DNA of 64,000 nt from Devosia sp. FJ2-5-3 (GTDB taxonomy: Bacteria; Pseudomonadota; Alphaproteobacteria; Rhizobiales; Devosiaceae): NCBI RefSeq assembly GCF_029201545.1, contig NZ_CP104007.1, positions 1,584,501-1,648,500 of the forward strand. The letters run 5' to 3'. Both the position numbers and the translations under genes were made by a program. The notes beneath the pieces were generated by a model. It saw only the letters and a list, made by a program, of their open reading frames with translations. It made no database searches and was not told the DNA's origin. Positions 57,221 through 64,000 of this stretch are shown one piece after another. The first letter of the stretch is position 1. Every line of letters begins with the position of its first letter.

Positions 57221-58278
57221 GATGATGCATCCTCTTCCGTTGTCAGGGCATTTTCGGCGCGCCAGCACGCCTGGCTGAGGCGGAACGGTGCGCCGAAAGC
57301 GCGGCGCTCGCCCGCATCCGTCTGCGCGCTCTTCCAATATTTACGGGCTGCCAGGTGAGGGGAGTTTGCCAGCTCTTCAGGCGTGAGGCTGGCGGCGGCC
57401 GGCACGCCAAGGCTTTGAAGCAGCATCACCAGGTCGGCTGCCGTAATGTCCTTTGCGGCGGCACTGGCCTGCTCGGAAACCTGATCCCAGCGTGCGAGCC
57501 GATCCACCTGCGTCTGAAAATCGGGATGGTCGCGCAGCGCACTCAGTCCCAACGCTTCGCACATTGCCGGCCAGCGATAGGCGTAGACGAATACGGTCAC
57601 CCATCCGTCGCGGGCGCGGATCAGCAGGTCGGGATTGTATTTGGTGCCGTTCCGTTCATCGAATGTGCCACTGTAGAAATATTGATTGGGCAAATTGTAA
57701 CTCATCGAAGCCGCAGTCTTGTGGACGTCGATGTCGATCAGTTCGCCCGCACCGGTTCGCAAGGCGGCGAGGACCGCGGTATAGGCTCCAACCCCTGCCA
57801 CATGCTGCACACGGTGCCCGACGCCAAAAAGCGGCGCCTCGCCGGTGCGACCGTTGTAGTACATGATGCCGGACAGGGCCTGGTGGACCATTTCGCCGCC
57901 CTGCCAACCGGCATAAGGCCCATATTCCCCGAAATCGCTGATGCGGCAGAATACTGTCTTGCCTGCAGGGTCTCGAAGTCGATCCACAAGGTCACCGCGG
58001 GGCACCAAGACGACGTGCGCGGCCGCACACATGGCCTTGAGGCGGGCAAAGTCCCTTTCGGCGTCCAGCACAACCGAACGCTTGTCGATGTTCAGATGGT
58101 AAAACGTGGTGGAGTCGCCGTGCAGCTTGCTGAACGGCCCGAGCTGACGAACCTGCGATCCGCCCGGCGGTTCAACGAGAACAACGTCGGCTCCATAACC
58201 CGACATCAATCGTGAGCAATATTGTCCGGCCACCGATTCAGAGAGATCGATGACCTTGAGATCTGCAAGTGCGGTCAT
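57217..58278 (-). CDS. CaiB/BaiF family CoA-transferase-like protein lacking the catalytic Asp
   Basis: 353 residues. Same fold as the next gene: VIDLSESVAGQYCSRLMSGY, GADVVLVEPPGG, LNIDKRSVVLD. At the position of the active-site Asp the sequence is FGVGHRVQHVAGVGAYTA, with Gln (Q158) in place of Asp. It is therefore likely to be a non-catalytic partner subunit, as described for some heteromeric class III CoA-transferases. Coupled by ATGA overlaps with the genes on both sides. Confidence 0.87.
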   Translation of the reverse strand: MTALADLKVIDLSESVAGQYCSRLMSGYGADVVLVEPPGGSQVRQLGPFSKLHGDSTTFYHLNIDKRSVVLDAERDFARLKAMCAAAHVVLVPRGDLVDRLRDPAGKTVFCRISDFGEYGPYAGWQGGEMVHQALSGIMYYNGRTGEAPLFGVGHRVQHVAGVGAYTAVLAALRTGAGELIDIDVHKTAASMSYNLPNQYFYSGTFDERNGTKYNPDLLIRARDGWVTVFVYAYRWPAMCEALGLSALRDHPDFQTQVDRLARWDQVSEQASAAAKDITAADLVMLLQSLGVPAAASLTPEELANSPHLAARKYWKSAQTDAGERRAFGAPFRLSQACWRAENALTTEEDASS

Positions 58279-59159
58279 TGCGCAGCGTTGACCTCGCGTG
58301 TGCGGTAGATAACGCTGCGCCGACACAAGGCGACGGGGCGTCCGGTTGCCGTCTGAACCAATTGCTCGGTATCGAAATAGTGGTGCCCCTTGCGCTCATA
58401 CACCGCTACGACGCGCCCGCTGGCGGACAGTGTCTCGCCGGGCTCGGCCCAATCAAGCATCTGGGTATCACCCGAAACATGGATGCCGGGCGTCGAATAC
58501 TGGAAGCTGTTGATCGCGTCGTGGCTGGTCAGGTGCTGGTAGGCGACGGGATGAATGCTGCCATAGGGCCATTGACCCGAAACCCCGCCAATTCGTCCAA
58601 GCATCCGTTGGTGTTCGGTTTGGTCCATCAGGGTCGGTGCGCTGGACAGGAACTGCCCGGGCGCGAGGATGCCGGGCTCGGCAAGGGGCAGTTGTTCGGG
58701 CACGGGCAGCACCTGACGCGGAAAATCAGCGGGCACTGTGGGTGCCTGGTTAGGGAGGGCGGCGTCACCGATGGCCAGCACTGCGTCTTCGCGCATGACC
58801 ACGATGTCGCAACGCTCTCCGTCCGCGTCCGATACAAATCGATAACAAGCGGTGAGCTGGTCCTGGTGGTAGCCGGGGCGGATATGTTTCATCGCGACAC
58901 GGCCGCGCTTCAGCCAGTCCTTGCCCCACCGGTCGACCAGTGCCGGCATGGTGTGCGCGCAGATAACGATCCCCGGCACCAACGCGCCCTGATAACCATA
59001 GCGCTGGGCGACGCTGTCATCATGGATGCCGCCGGCTTCTTCCTGATGCTTGGACCGCTCGCGCGTGGGATGGCCGACTTCGTTGATGACGGTGAAATCG
59101 AAGACGTGGTCGGCATTGCTGCGGTCGAGCGCTTCGGCGGACATGTTTGCTGCATTCAT
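58275..59159 (-). CDS. MaoC-like / hotdog-fold protein (FAS1-like dehydratase type)
   Basis: 294 residues, apparently two hotdog domains. The first has NEVGHPTRERSKHQEEAGG, GYQGALVPGIVICAHTMPAL and KHIRPGYHQDQLTACYRF; the second has SFQYSTPGIHVSGDTQMLDW and YERKGHHYFDTEQLVQT. The family includes enoyl-CoA hydratases and mesaconyl-CoA hydratase-like enzymes, acting on CoA thioesters. Here it would act with the CoA-transferases encoded directly downstream (ATGA overlap). The clear His/Asp dyad of R-specific hydratases is not obvious, so the exact reaction is open. Confidence 0.72.
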   Translation of the reverse strand: MNAANMSAEALDRSNADHVFDFTVINEVGHPTRERSKHQEEAGGIHDDSVAQRYGYQGALVPGIVICAHTMPALVDRWGKDWLKRGRVAMKHIRPGYHQDQLTACYRFVSDADGERCDIVVMREDAVLAIGDAALPNQAPTVPADFPRQVLPVPEQLPLAEPGILAPGQFLSSAPTLMDQTEHQRMLGRIGGVSGQWPYGSIHPVAYQHLTSHDAINSFQYSTPGIHVSGDTQMLDWAEPGETLSASGRVVAVYERKGHHYFDTEQLVQTATGRPVALCRRSVIYRTREVNAAQ

Positions 59160-60019
59160 CGGGAATAGATCTCCAGACGGTCGCGGACTTCGTCCCCGAC
59201 GCGATAGATGGCGAGTACGGTGAACACCACGATGAGACCGGGCAGAACCGGGGCCATCGGGTCGATCATCAGATAGCGGAAGGTTTCGGCGACCGAACTT
59301 CCCCAGCTCGGGTTGGGGTTCGGCACGCCGAGGCCGAGGAAGTTGAGGCCGGTCTGCGCAAGCACGGATAGGCCGCAAAGCAGCGTCAGCTGGACCACGG
59401 TTGCCGGCAGCACGCTGGGCAGCACATGGTTGAAAATGCGATACGATGTCGACGATCCGAACATGCGCGTTATCTGCACATAGTCGCGGTTGCGCACGCT
59501 CAGCACGCCGACGCGAACGACGCGGGCGACCAGGGGCGAATAGACGATCCCCAGCGAGAACATGGTGTTCTGAAGTGTGGCTCCCAGCGCGCTGGTGAGC
59601 GCGAGAGTGAGTATGAGGCCGGGGAAAACCAGCAGCGCGTCGACGAAGCGCATAAGGGTGAGGTCCACCCAACCGCCAACGTAGCCCGAGACCAGGCCCC
59701 ACGGTATGCCGATGGCGGCCGCCGTGCCGATTGCGATGAGCATGCCCAGCAATGTGGGCTGCGTGCCGTAGATCAAACGCGACAGGACGTCTCGGCCCAG
59801 ATCGTCGGTGCCGAGCAGATATTGCCCCGAGGGCGGCATCAAGACGTCGGCGGGATTTTGCGAGATCGGGTTGTAAGGCGCAAGGATCGGAGCAAACAGC
59901 GCCACAAAGACTGCGAATACGAGCCAGGCCACTGCGAGGACCAAAGTGGGCTGCGACAGGACCGATAGCATCCGGCCGAAGCGGCGGCCTTCAGGGGGCA
60001 TTTTGTCGACGATTGTCAT
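59156..60019 (-). CDS. ABC transporter permease (DppC-like)
   Basis: 287 residues, six membrane segments. The DppC/OppC motif is YLLGTDDLGRDVLSRLIYGT, and the EAA loop lies in NHVLPSVLPATVVQLTLLCG. It forms the channel together with the DppB-like protein for import of a peptide, opine or similar solute. The start shares one base with the stop of the DppB-like gene (TGATG); the stop overlaps the MaoC-like gene by four bases. Confidence 0.93.
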   Translation of the reverse strand: MTIVDKMPPEGRRFGRMLSVLSQPTLVLAVAWLVFAVFVALFAPILAPYNPISQNPADVLMPPSGQYLLGTDDLGRDVLSRLIYGTQPTLLGMLIAIGTAAAIGIPWGLVSGYVGGWVDLTLMRFVDALLVFPGLILTLALTSALGATLQNTMFSLGIVYSPLVARVVRVGVLSVRNRDYVQITRMFGSSTSYRIFNHVLPSVLPATVVQLTLLCGLSVLAQTGLNFLGLGVPNPNPSWGSSVAETFRYLMIDPMAPVLPGLIVVFTVLAIYRVGDEVRDRLEIYSR

Positions 60020-60957
60020 CAGCGGGTTCTCGGATCGATGGCCGCGACAATGAGGTCGACGACGAGGTTGATCAGAATGACGATGAACATTAGAACCGTC
60101 GTTACGCCCTGCACGACTGGAAAATCCTTGGACAGCACGGACTGCACGAGCAACTCGCCGATGCCTGGGATGGCAAATACGGACTCGATGAGCACCGCGC
60201 CGCCAATCAAGACGGAAGCCACCATTCCCACGACCGTGATGATCGAAGGCAGGGCGTTCTTCAGCGCGAAGCGCAGATAGACTTGATGCGCGGGAAGTCC
60301 CAGCGACCAGGCAGTCCGGACATACTGAGCGGAAAGGGCCTCGTTCATGGCGCTGCGGGTAAATCGCACAATGATCGCGATGGGCCCCAAGGCGAGTGTC
60401 ACCACGGGCATGACGACCGATTTGAAATGGACGACCAGACCTGCAGAGGGCGGTGAGAAGCCTGTCGGAGGTAGCCAGAAGAGCTGGAGGGCGAAGAGGT
60501 TGACGGCCAGCATGGCAAGCCAGAATTCGGGAACTGCGATCCCGATCGAGGTGAAGCTCCGGATGCCGCCGTCGATGGCGCCACCGGCGCGCACGCTGGC
60601 GATGATCCCCAATGGAATGCCGACGAGCACGGCCAGGATCAAGGCCTCAAGTGCGATGGTCGCTGATACGGGCATACGGTTGGCCACCAGGGTGGTCACT
60701 TCGGTACGGTTGACGAGAGAGCGGCCGAGCGATCCCTCTGTCATCTGACCAAGCCAACTCAGATATTGGACCGGCAAGGGCCGGTCGAGGCCGAGCTCGC
60801 GGTTGATGTGCGCCACGAATTCGGGTGTTGCGTCCGGACCGGCAATCGCATAGGCGGGGCCACCTGGGGTCAACTGGACGATGGAGAACACCAGTATCGA
60901 GGCCAGCAGGGCGGTGGGGATTATCGTCCCTAGACGTTGGAGAATGAGCAATAACAT
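60019..60957 (-). CDS. ABC transporter permease (DppB-like)
   Basis: 312 residues, six membrane segments. DppB features: N-terminal LGTIIPTALLASILVFSIVQ, LTPGGPAYAIAG, ARTALSL-like RTAWSLGLPAHQVYLRFALK and NALPSIITVVGMVAS (EAA loop). Partner of the DppC-like permease. GAGGTG, part of a 12-base CACCTCGAGGTG palindrome, is its ribosome site. Confidence 0.93.
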   Translation of the reverse strand: MLLLILQRLGTIIPTALLASILVFSIVQLTPGGPAYAIAGPDATPEFVAHINRELGLDRPLPVQYLSWLGQMTEGSLGRSLVNRTEVTTLVANRMPVSATIALEALILAVLVGIPLGIIASVRAGGAIDGGIRSFTSIGIAVPEFWLAMLAVNLFALQLFWLPPTGFSPPSAGLVVHFKSVVMPVVTLALGPIAIIVRFTRSAMNEALSAQYVRTAWSLGLPAHQVYLRFALKNALPSIITVVGMVASVLIGGAVLIESVFAIPGIGELLVQSVLSKDFPVVQGVTTVLMFIVILINLVVDLIVAAIDPRTR

Positions 60958-60980
60958 CAGGCACCTCGAGGTGTTTGTTT

Positions 60981-61002
60981 GGGGGAGAGCGTGCTCTCCC
61001 CC
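60981..61002 (-). promoter_or_regulatory. Intercistronic hairpin after the binding-protein gene
   Basis: GGGGGAGAGC and GCTCTCCCCC form a perfect 10-base-pair stem with a two-base centre, just after the stop of the binding-protein gene and before the permease gene. There is no T-run on the minus strand, so it more likely shields the upstream message from 3' decay than ends transcription, as known for malE-malF. Confidence 0.6.
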
Positions 61003-61009
61003 GATCGCG

Positions 61010-62551
61010 TTACTCGAAGTACAGTGTGGTCAGATTGGCCTTGCCCATGAGATTGGGCAATTCACCGGCGAGCTGGCTCGATTGGGCGAAGACACGCGGC
61101 TGGAAGTACAGTGACACCCACGGCACGTTGTCGACCCACATGGCATTGAGCTCATCGAAAATCTTCTCCTGTTCTGCAGGATCGGAAGTGGCGAGCAGGC
61201 GTTCCACGGCCGCGTCGACACCGTCAAACGGCTCCTTGGAGACGTGATAGGCGGCGTAGGACGTGAAGGTCTGCTGATAGGTCATGATGGGCGAGGGGCG
61301 CCCGCTCCAGCCTGCCAGGTTCAACATTATCGCCTGTTGGCCGTTGTAGAGCTCGATGCAGGCTGCGCCAGTGGCCAGCATCTCGCCGTTGAGCGTGATG
61401 CCCGCGGGCCGGAGCTGTTCGCGCATCATGTCAACCAGCTTGGCACCCGGGGCGGGCGAGCCGCTATTGGCGTTGGCGCAGATAGCGACCTCCACACCGT
61501 CCGGATACCCGGCTTCAGTGACCAATTGCTTGGCCTTGACTGGATCGTAAGTGTAGTGGCCGTCGAGTTCTGGGGTAGAAGGCCAATAGCTCGGTGGGAC
61601 CAGAAGGCTTGCCGGCAGCGCCTCGACCTCGCCACCATAGGCGATGCGGGCGAGAGCTTCTCGATCGATGCCATAGGAAAAGGCCTGACGAACGAGCTTG
61701 CTCGAGACCGGCTCGAGATTGGTGTTAACCGCGATCACCACCGAGGCAATGGTCGGCTGCGTCATCACCTGCAGGTTGGGATTGCGCCTGATCACCGGCA
61801 GGTTCACAGGATCAATGCTCATCACATAGTCGACTTGGCCGGCCATGAGGGCCGAAACCACGGTCGTCTGGTTCTTGATGATGCGGTATTCCAGGCCATC
61901 GAGCTTGATGCGCTCAGGATTCCAATAGTCAGGGAAGCGTTCGAGGGCCAGATTGTCGCCGGCCGCCCAACTGACGACCCGGAACGGACCCGTGCCGGCG
62001 GGATTGCGGCCGACACCTTCAACGCCGAACTCGGCGATGGCCTTTGGCGAAATGATCATGCCGCCGCGATCCATAAGGAGCGAGGTGAGCACGGAGTACG
62101 GCCGGTCGACATGCAGTGCGACGGTGAACTCGTCTACCACCTCGACCTCGGTGACCGGGTTGAGGTCGGCCTGCTTGCCCGAGCTTTGATAAAACTCGAT
62201 GCTCGTCTTGACCGCCTCGGCATTGAAGGGCTCGCCGTCGTGGAATGTCACACCCTGGCGCAGCTTGAGGACGAGAGTCCTGTTTTCGTCCGCCCATTCG
62301 AAAGACTCCGCAAGCATTGGGCGCGGTTCGAGCGTTGCGGGGTCGAAATCCAGCAGGCGATCATAGACGGTGTAAAGGAAATGGATATCGCCGCCCGACA
62401 GGCCGTTTGCTGGGTCAAGGGTCGTGGGCTCCTCTCCCACGCCGATGACGGCAATGTTGGTGTCAGGCCCGGCATATGCCGCCGGGGCTGACACTATCGT
62501 GGCGAAAGTGGCTGCAAGTAACAGACTTGCAGTAATTTGCTTCAGTCTCAT
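61010..62551 (-). CDS. ABC transporter substrate-binding protein (family 5, DppA-like)
   Basis: 513 residues with a signal peptide ending near SAPAAYA (about residue 27). Family 5 motifs: LSGGDIHFLYTVYDRLLDFD, LKLRQGVTFHDGEPFNAEAV and GTGPFRVVSW. Family 5 proteins bind di- and oligopeptides, opines, nickel, glutathione or various acids; the ligand is not predictable here. The ATG overlaps the TGA of the upstream ATPase gene (ATGA). Confidence 0.93.
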   Translation of the reverse strand: MRLKQITASLLLAATFATIVSAPAAYAGPDTNIAVIGVGEEPTTLDPANGLSGGDIHFLYTVYDRLLDFDPATLEPRPMLAESFEWADENRTLVLKLRQGVTFHDGEPFNAEAVKTSIEFYQSSGKQADLNPVTEVEVVDEFTVALHVDRPYSVLTSLLMDRGGMIISPKAIAEFGVEGVGRNPAGTGPFRVVSWAAGDNLALERFPDYWNPERIKLDGLEYRIIKNQTTVVSALMAGQVDYVMSIDPVNLPVIRRNPNLQVMTQPTIASVVIAVNTNLEPVSSKLVRQAFSYGIDREALARIAYGGEVEALPASLLVPPSYWPSTPELDGHYTYDPVKAKQLVTEAGYPDGVEVAICANANSGSPAPGAKLVDMMREQLRPAGITLNGEMLATGAACIELYNGQQAIMLNLAGWSGRPSPIMTYQQTFTSYAAYHVSKEPFDGVDAAVERLLATSDPAEQEKIFDELNAMWVDNVPWVSLYFQPRVFAQSSQLAGELPNLMGKANLTTLYFE

Positions 62552-63543
62552 GTTCTTCCTCCCTCAGAAAGTAGATCGTCGATTTCTTGGATGCGGTGGC
62601 AAGCGACTTGCCGACCGGAATAGGCGGTTAGCTCGGGCACCGTTGTGCGGCAGACATCGGCCACGAATGGGCACCGCCGATGGAAACGGCAGCCTGGTGG
62701 CGGGGCCCCGGCATCATCAGCCTCGCCCTGCGCAACCACCGTCGCCGCGCGGGGTTTGCCGATAGTGGGTACCGCGCCGACCAGGGCCCTGGTGTAGGGG
62801 TGCTTGGGCTGCTGGACGACCTCCCGCACGGGGCCATTTTCGACCAGTTTTCCGAGGTACAGCACGGCAACATGGGTGGCGATCTGCACCACCGCACCCA
62901 TGTCGTGGGTGATGAAAAGATAAGTCAGTTCCCGGCTCTGCTTCAGGCGGCTCAACAGCCCCAGGATCTCGTTGCGGACCGACAGATCGAGTGCGGACAC
63001 CGCTTCATCGAGCGCGATGATGGTCGGCTCGGCCGCGAGCGCCCGGGCTATGTTGACACGTTGGCGCTGTCCGCCAGAGAGCTGATGGGGGTAGCGGTCC
63101 AGAAACTCTGCAGGCAGGCCGATGTCATCAAGGATTTTGGCAGCCAGGGTCCGGAGTTCCGTGCCGCGACGCTTCTGCATCAGGCGATAGGGCTCGCTGA
63201 TAATGCGCCAGATGGGCCAACGCGGATTGAGCGCTCCGCCAGAGTCCTGGACGACCATCTGGATACCGGCGGCGCCCGCGTCCCTTGCCGTCATGCCGCC
63301 TTGCTGGAGTTCCACGCCCGCAACCTGCACGCGGCCCATGGTCGATGGGACCAGCCCGCAAACCGCACGGGCGAAGGTCGATTTGCCAGAGCCCGACTCG
63401 CCGATGAGCGCCAGGGTCGACCGCGCCGGCAGGCTTATGCTGACATTGCTGATGGCCTGGACATCAGAAGCGCGCGGCCGCTTGAAACGAACGACGAGGT
63501 CGTCGACGGACAGGGCGATTGACCCGTGGGCTTCGCTGGTCAT
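62548..63543 (-). CDS. ABC transporter ATP-binding protein (DppF-like)
   Basis: 331 residues. Walker A GESGSGKST, Q-loop QMVVQDSGGALNP (with a Gly-rich variant of the usual PFASLNP), signature LSGGQRQRVNIARALA, Walker B IIALDEAVSALD, switch FITHDMGAV; the C-terminal oligopeptide-type Cys region is GCRFHRRCPFVADVC, which can bind an iron-sulfur cluster in this family. Start at 63543 overlaps the stop of the DppD-like gene by four bases. Confidence 0.93.
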   Translation of the reverse strand: MTSEAHGSIALSVDDLVVRFKRPRASDVQAISNVSISLPARSTLALIGESGSGKSTFARAVCGLVPSTMGRVQVAGVELQQGGMTARDAGAAGIQMVVQDSGGALNPRWPIWRIISEPYRLMQKRRGTELRTLAAKILDDIGLPAEFLDRYPHQLSGGQRQRVNIARALAAEPTIIALDEAVSALDLSVRNEILGLLSRLKQSRELTYLFITHDMGAVVQIATHVAVLYLGKLVENGPVREVVQQPKHPYTRALVGAVPTIGKPRAATVVAQGEADDAGAPPPGCRFHRRCPFVADVCRTTVPELTAYSGRQVACHRIQEIDDLLSEGGRT

Positions 63544-64000
63544 TGGATAACTCCCACATCGTCGACGAGGACACATCGGACGCCGCGCCCGTTATCCACC
63601 TCTCGAAGGGCCTGTGGCTCGACGCATCGGTCGTGTGCATGCGGGCAGCGGTTCCGGAACCGGCACCCATCCGGCCATCGACCTGCGAGCGGCGGCTGGC
63701 CCGGTATGCCTTGAAGCAGAACGCCGACTTCCGACATGTCCGGCGTGGCCCCCACAAGAGCGGCGGTGTAGGGATGACGCGGGCGATAGATGATGTCTGC
63801 GGCCGTGCCCACTTCGACGACCTGCCCAGCATAGAAGACGGCGATGCGATCGCATGTCTCGGCAATCAGTCCCAGATCGTGGGATACGAAGATGACGGTA
63901 AGGTTTTCTTCCGCCGCGAGCTTGAGCAGCAGGTCGACGATCTGCGCCTGGATCGTCACGTCCAGGGCGGTGGTGGGTTCGTCGGCAATCAGCAGGCGTG
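63540..64000 (-). CDS. ABC transporter ATP-binding protein (DppD-like), C-terminal part
   Basis: The reading frame is open to the window edge; the 5' part is missing. Visible are Walker B LLIADEPTTALDVTIQ, the switch VIFVSHDLGLIAETCDR and the Cys-rich end GCRFRNRCPHAHDRC typical of DppD/OppD. It pairs with the DppF-like ATPase encoded directly downstream. At least one more operon gene or the promoter lies beyond the window. Confidence 0.92.
   Translation of the reverse strand, partial: RLLIADEPTTALDVTIQAQIVDLLLKLAAEENLTVIFVSHDLGLIAETCDRIAVFYAGQVVEVGTAADIIYRPRHPYTAALVGATPDMSEVGVLLQGIPGQPPLAGRWPDGCRFRNRCPHAHDRCVEPQALREVDNGRGVRCVLVDDVGVIQ

Overview
This window looks like chromosomal DNA from an alphaproteobacterium of the order Hyphomicrobiales (Rhizobiales), quite possibly a Devosia-like genus. 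The support is high GC with GC-ending codons, a circularly permuted two-piece tmRNA gene, an SspB of the alphaproteobacterial type, Rhizobiales-style intergenic palindromes, and an Irr-type iron control element. The genus is inference; the order-level call is firmer. No insertion sequence, prophage, CRISPR array or rRNA operon is visible.

Region by region. 1-5.9 kb: end of an AsmA-like protein, a ribbon-helix-helix protein, sspB next to ssrA (ClpXP adaptor beside tmRNA), a thermonuclease, a YkgJ-like cysteine cluster protein, a RidA/OmdA pair, a DUF1003 membrane protein, and thyA overlapping a MazG-like pyrophosphohydrolase. 6.2-18.4 kb: AraC regulator, DUF4424 protein, GNAT, folA, hflK-hflC, divergent serB/miaA, a MATE exporter, DUF423, a glycine-zipper lipoprotein, a NUDIX hydrolase and a PiT phosphate transporter. 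18.6-25.4 kb: ilvB-ilvN behind a readable branched-chain leader-peptide attenuator, pdxJ, an FMN reductase, kup and a small secreted protein. 25.5-31.7 kb: an old-yellow-enzyme homologue, an esterase-like hydrolase and a ferric iron ABC transporter (ATPase, binding protein, fused permease) with an Irr-box-like palindrome.

31.7-38.3 kb is the most unusual part. Three proteases of three unrelated classes lie in a row on one strand: a metacaspase-type C14 protein with eight tandem amphipathic repeats, a secreted subtilisin-like S8 protease, and a secreted astacin-type metalloprotease fused to a DUF1353-like domain. A SARP/BTAD-TPR regulator lies next to them on the other strand, divergent from a cysteine-synthase/decarboxylase gene pair. 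The caspase repeats look like pore-forming or antimicrobial peptides (the motif recalls melittin), and repeat spacing shows a three-repeat super-unit. I regard this cassette as the best candidate for an undescribed system.

43-54.6 kb: DUF1772 protein, two TetR regulators, ilvC, an FAD monooxygenase, a GFA-family protein, a UPF0303 protein, PhzF, leuA behind a leucine-rich small ORF that looks like a second leader peptide, an EEP-family phosphatase and a HisC-like aminotransferase. 54.7-55.2 kb: two identical tRNA-Lys(CTT) genes in a tandem duplication. 55.3-64 kb: a minus-strand operon, cut by the window end, that joins a peptide/opine-type ABC importer to a hotdog-fold protein, two CaiB/BaiF CoA-transferases (one lacking the catalytic Asp) and an NTF2-like protein. 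It reads as an uptake-and-catabolism operon for an unidentified acid.
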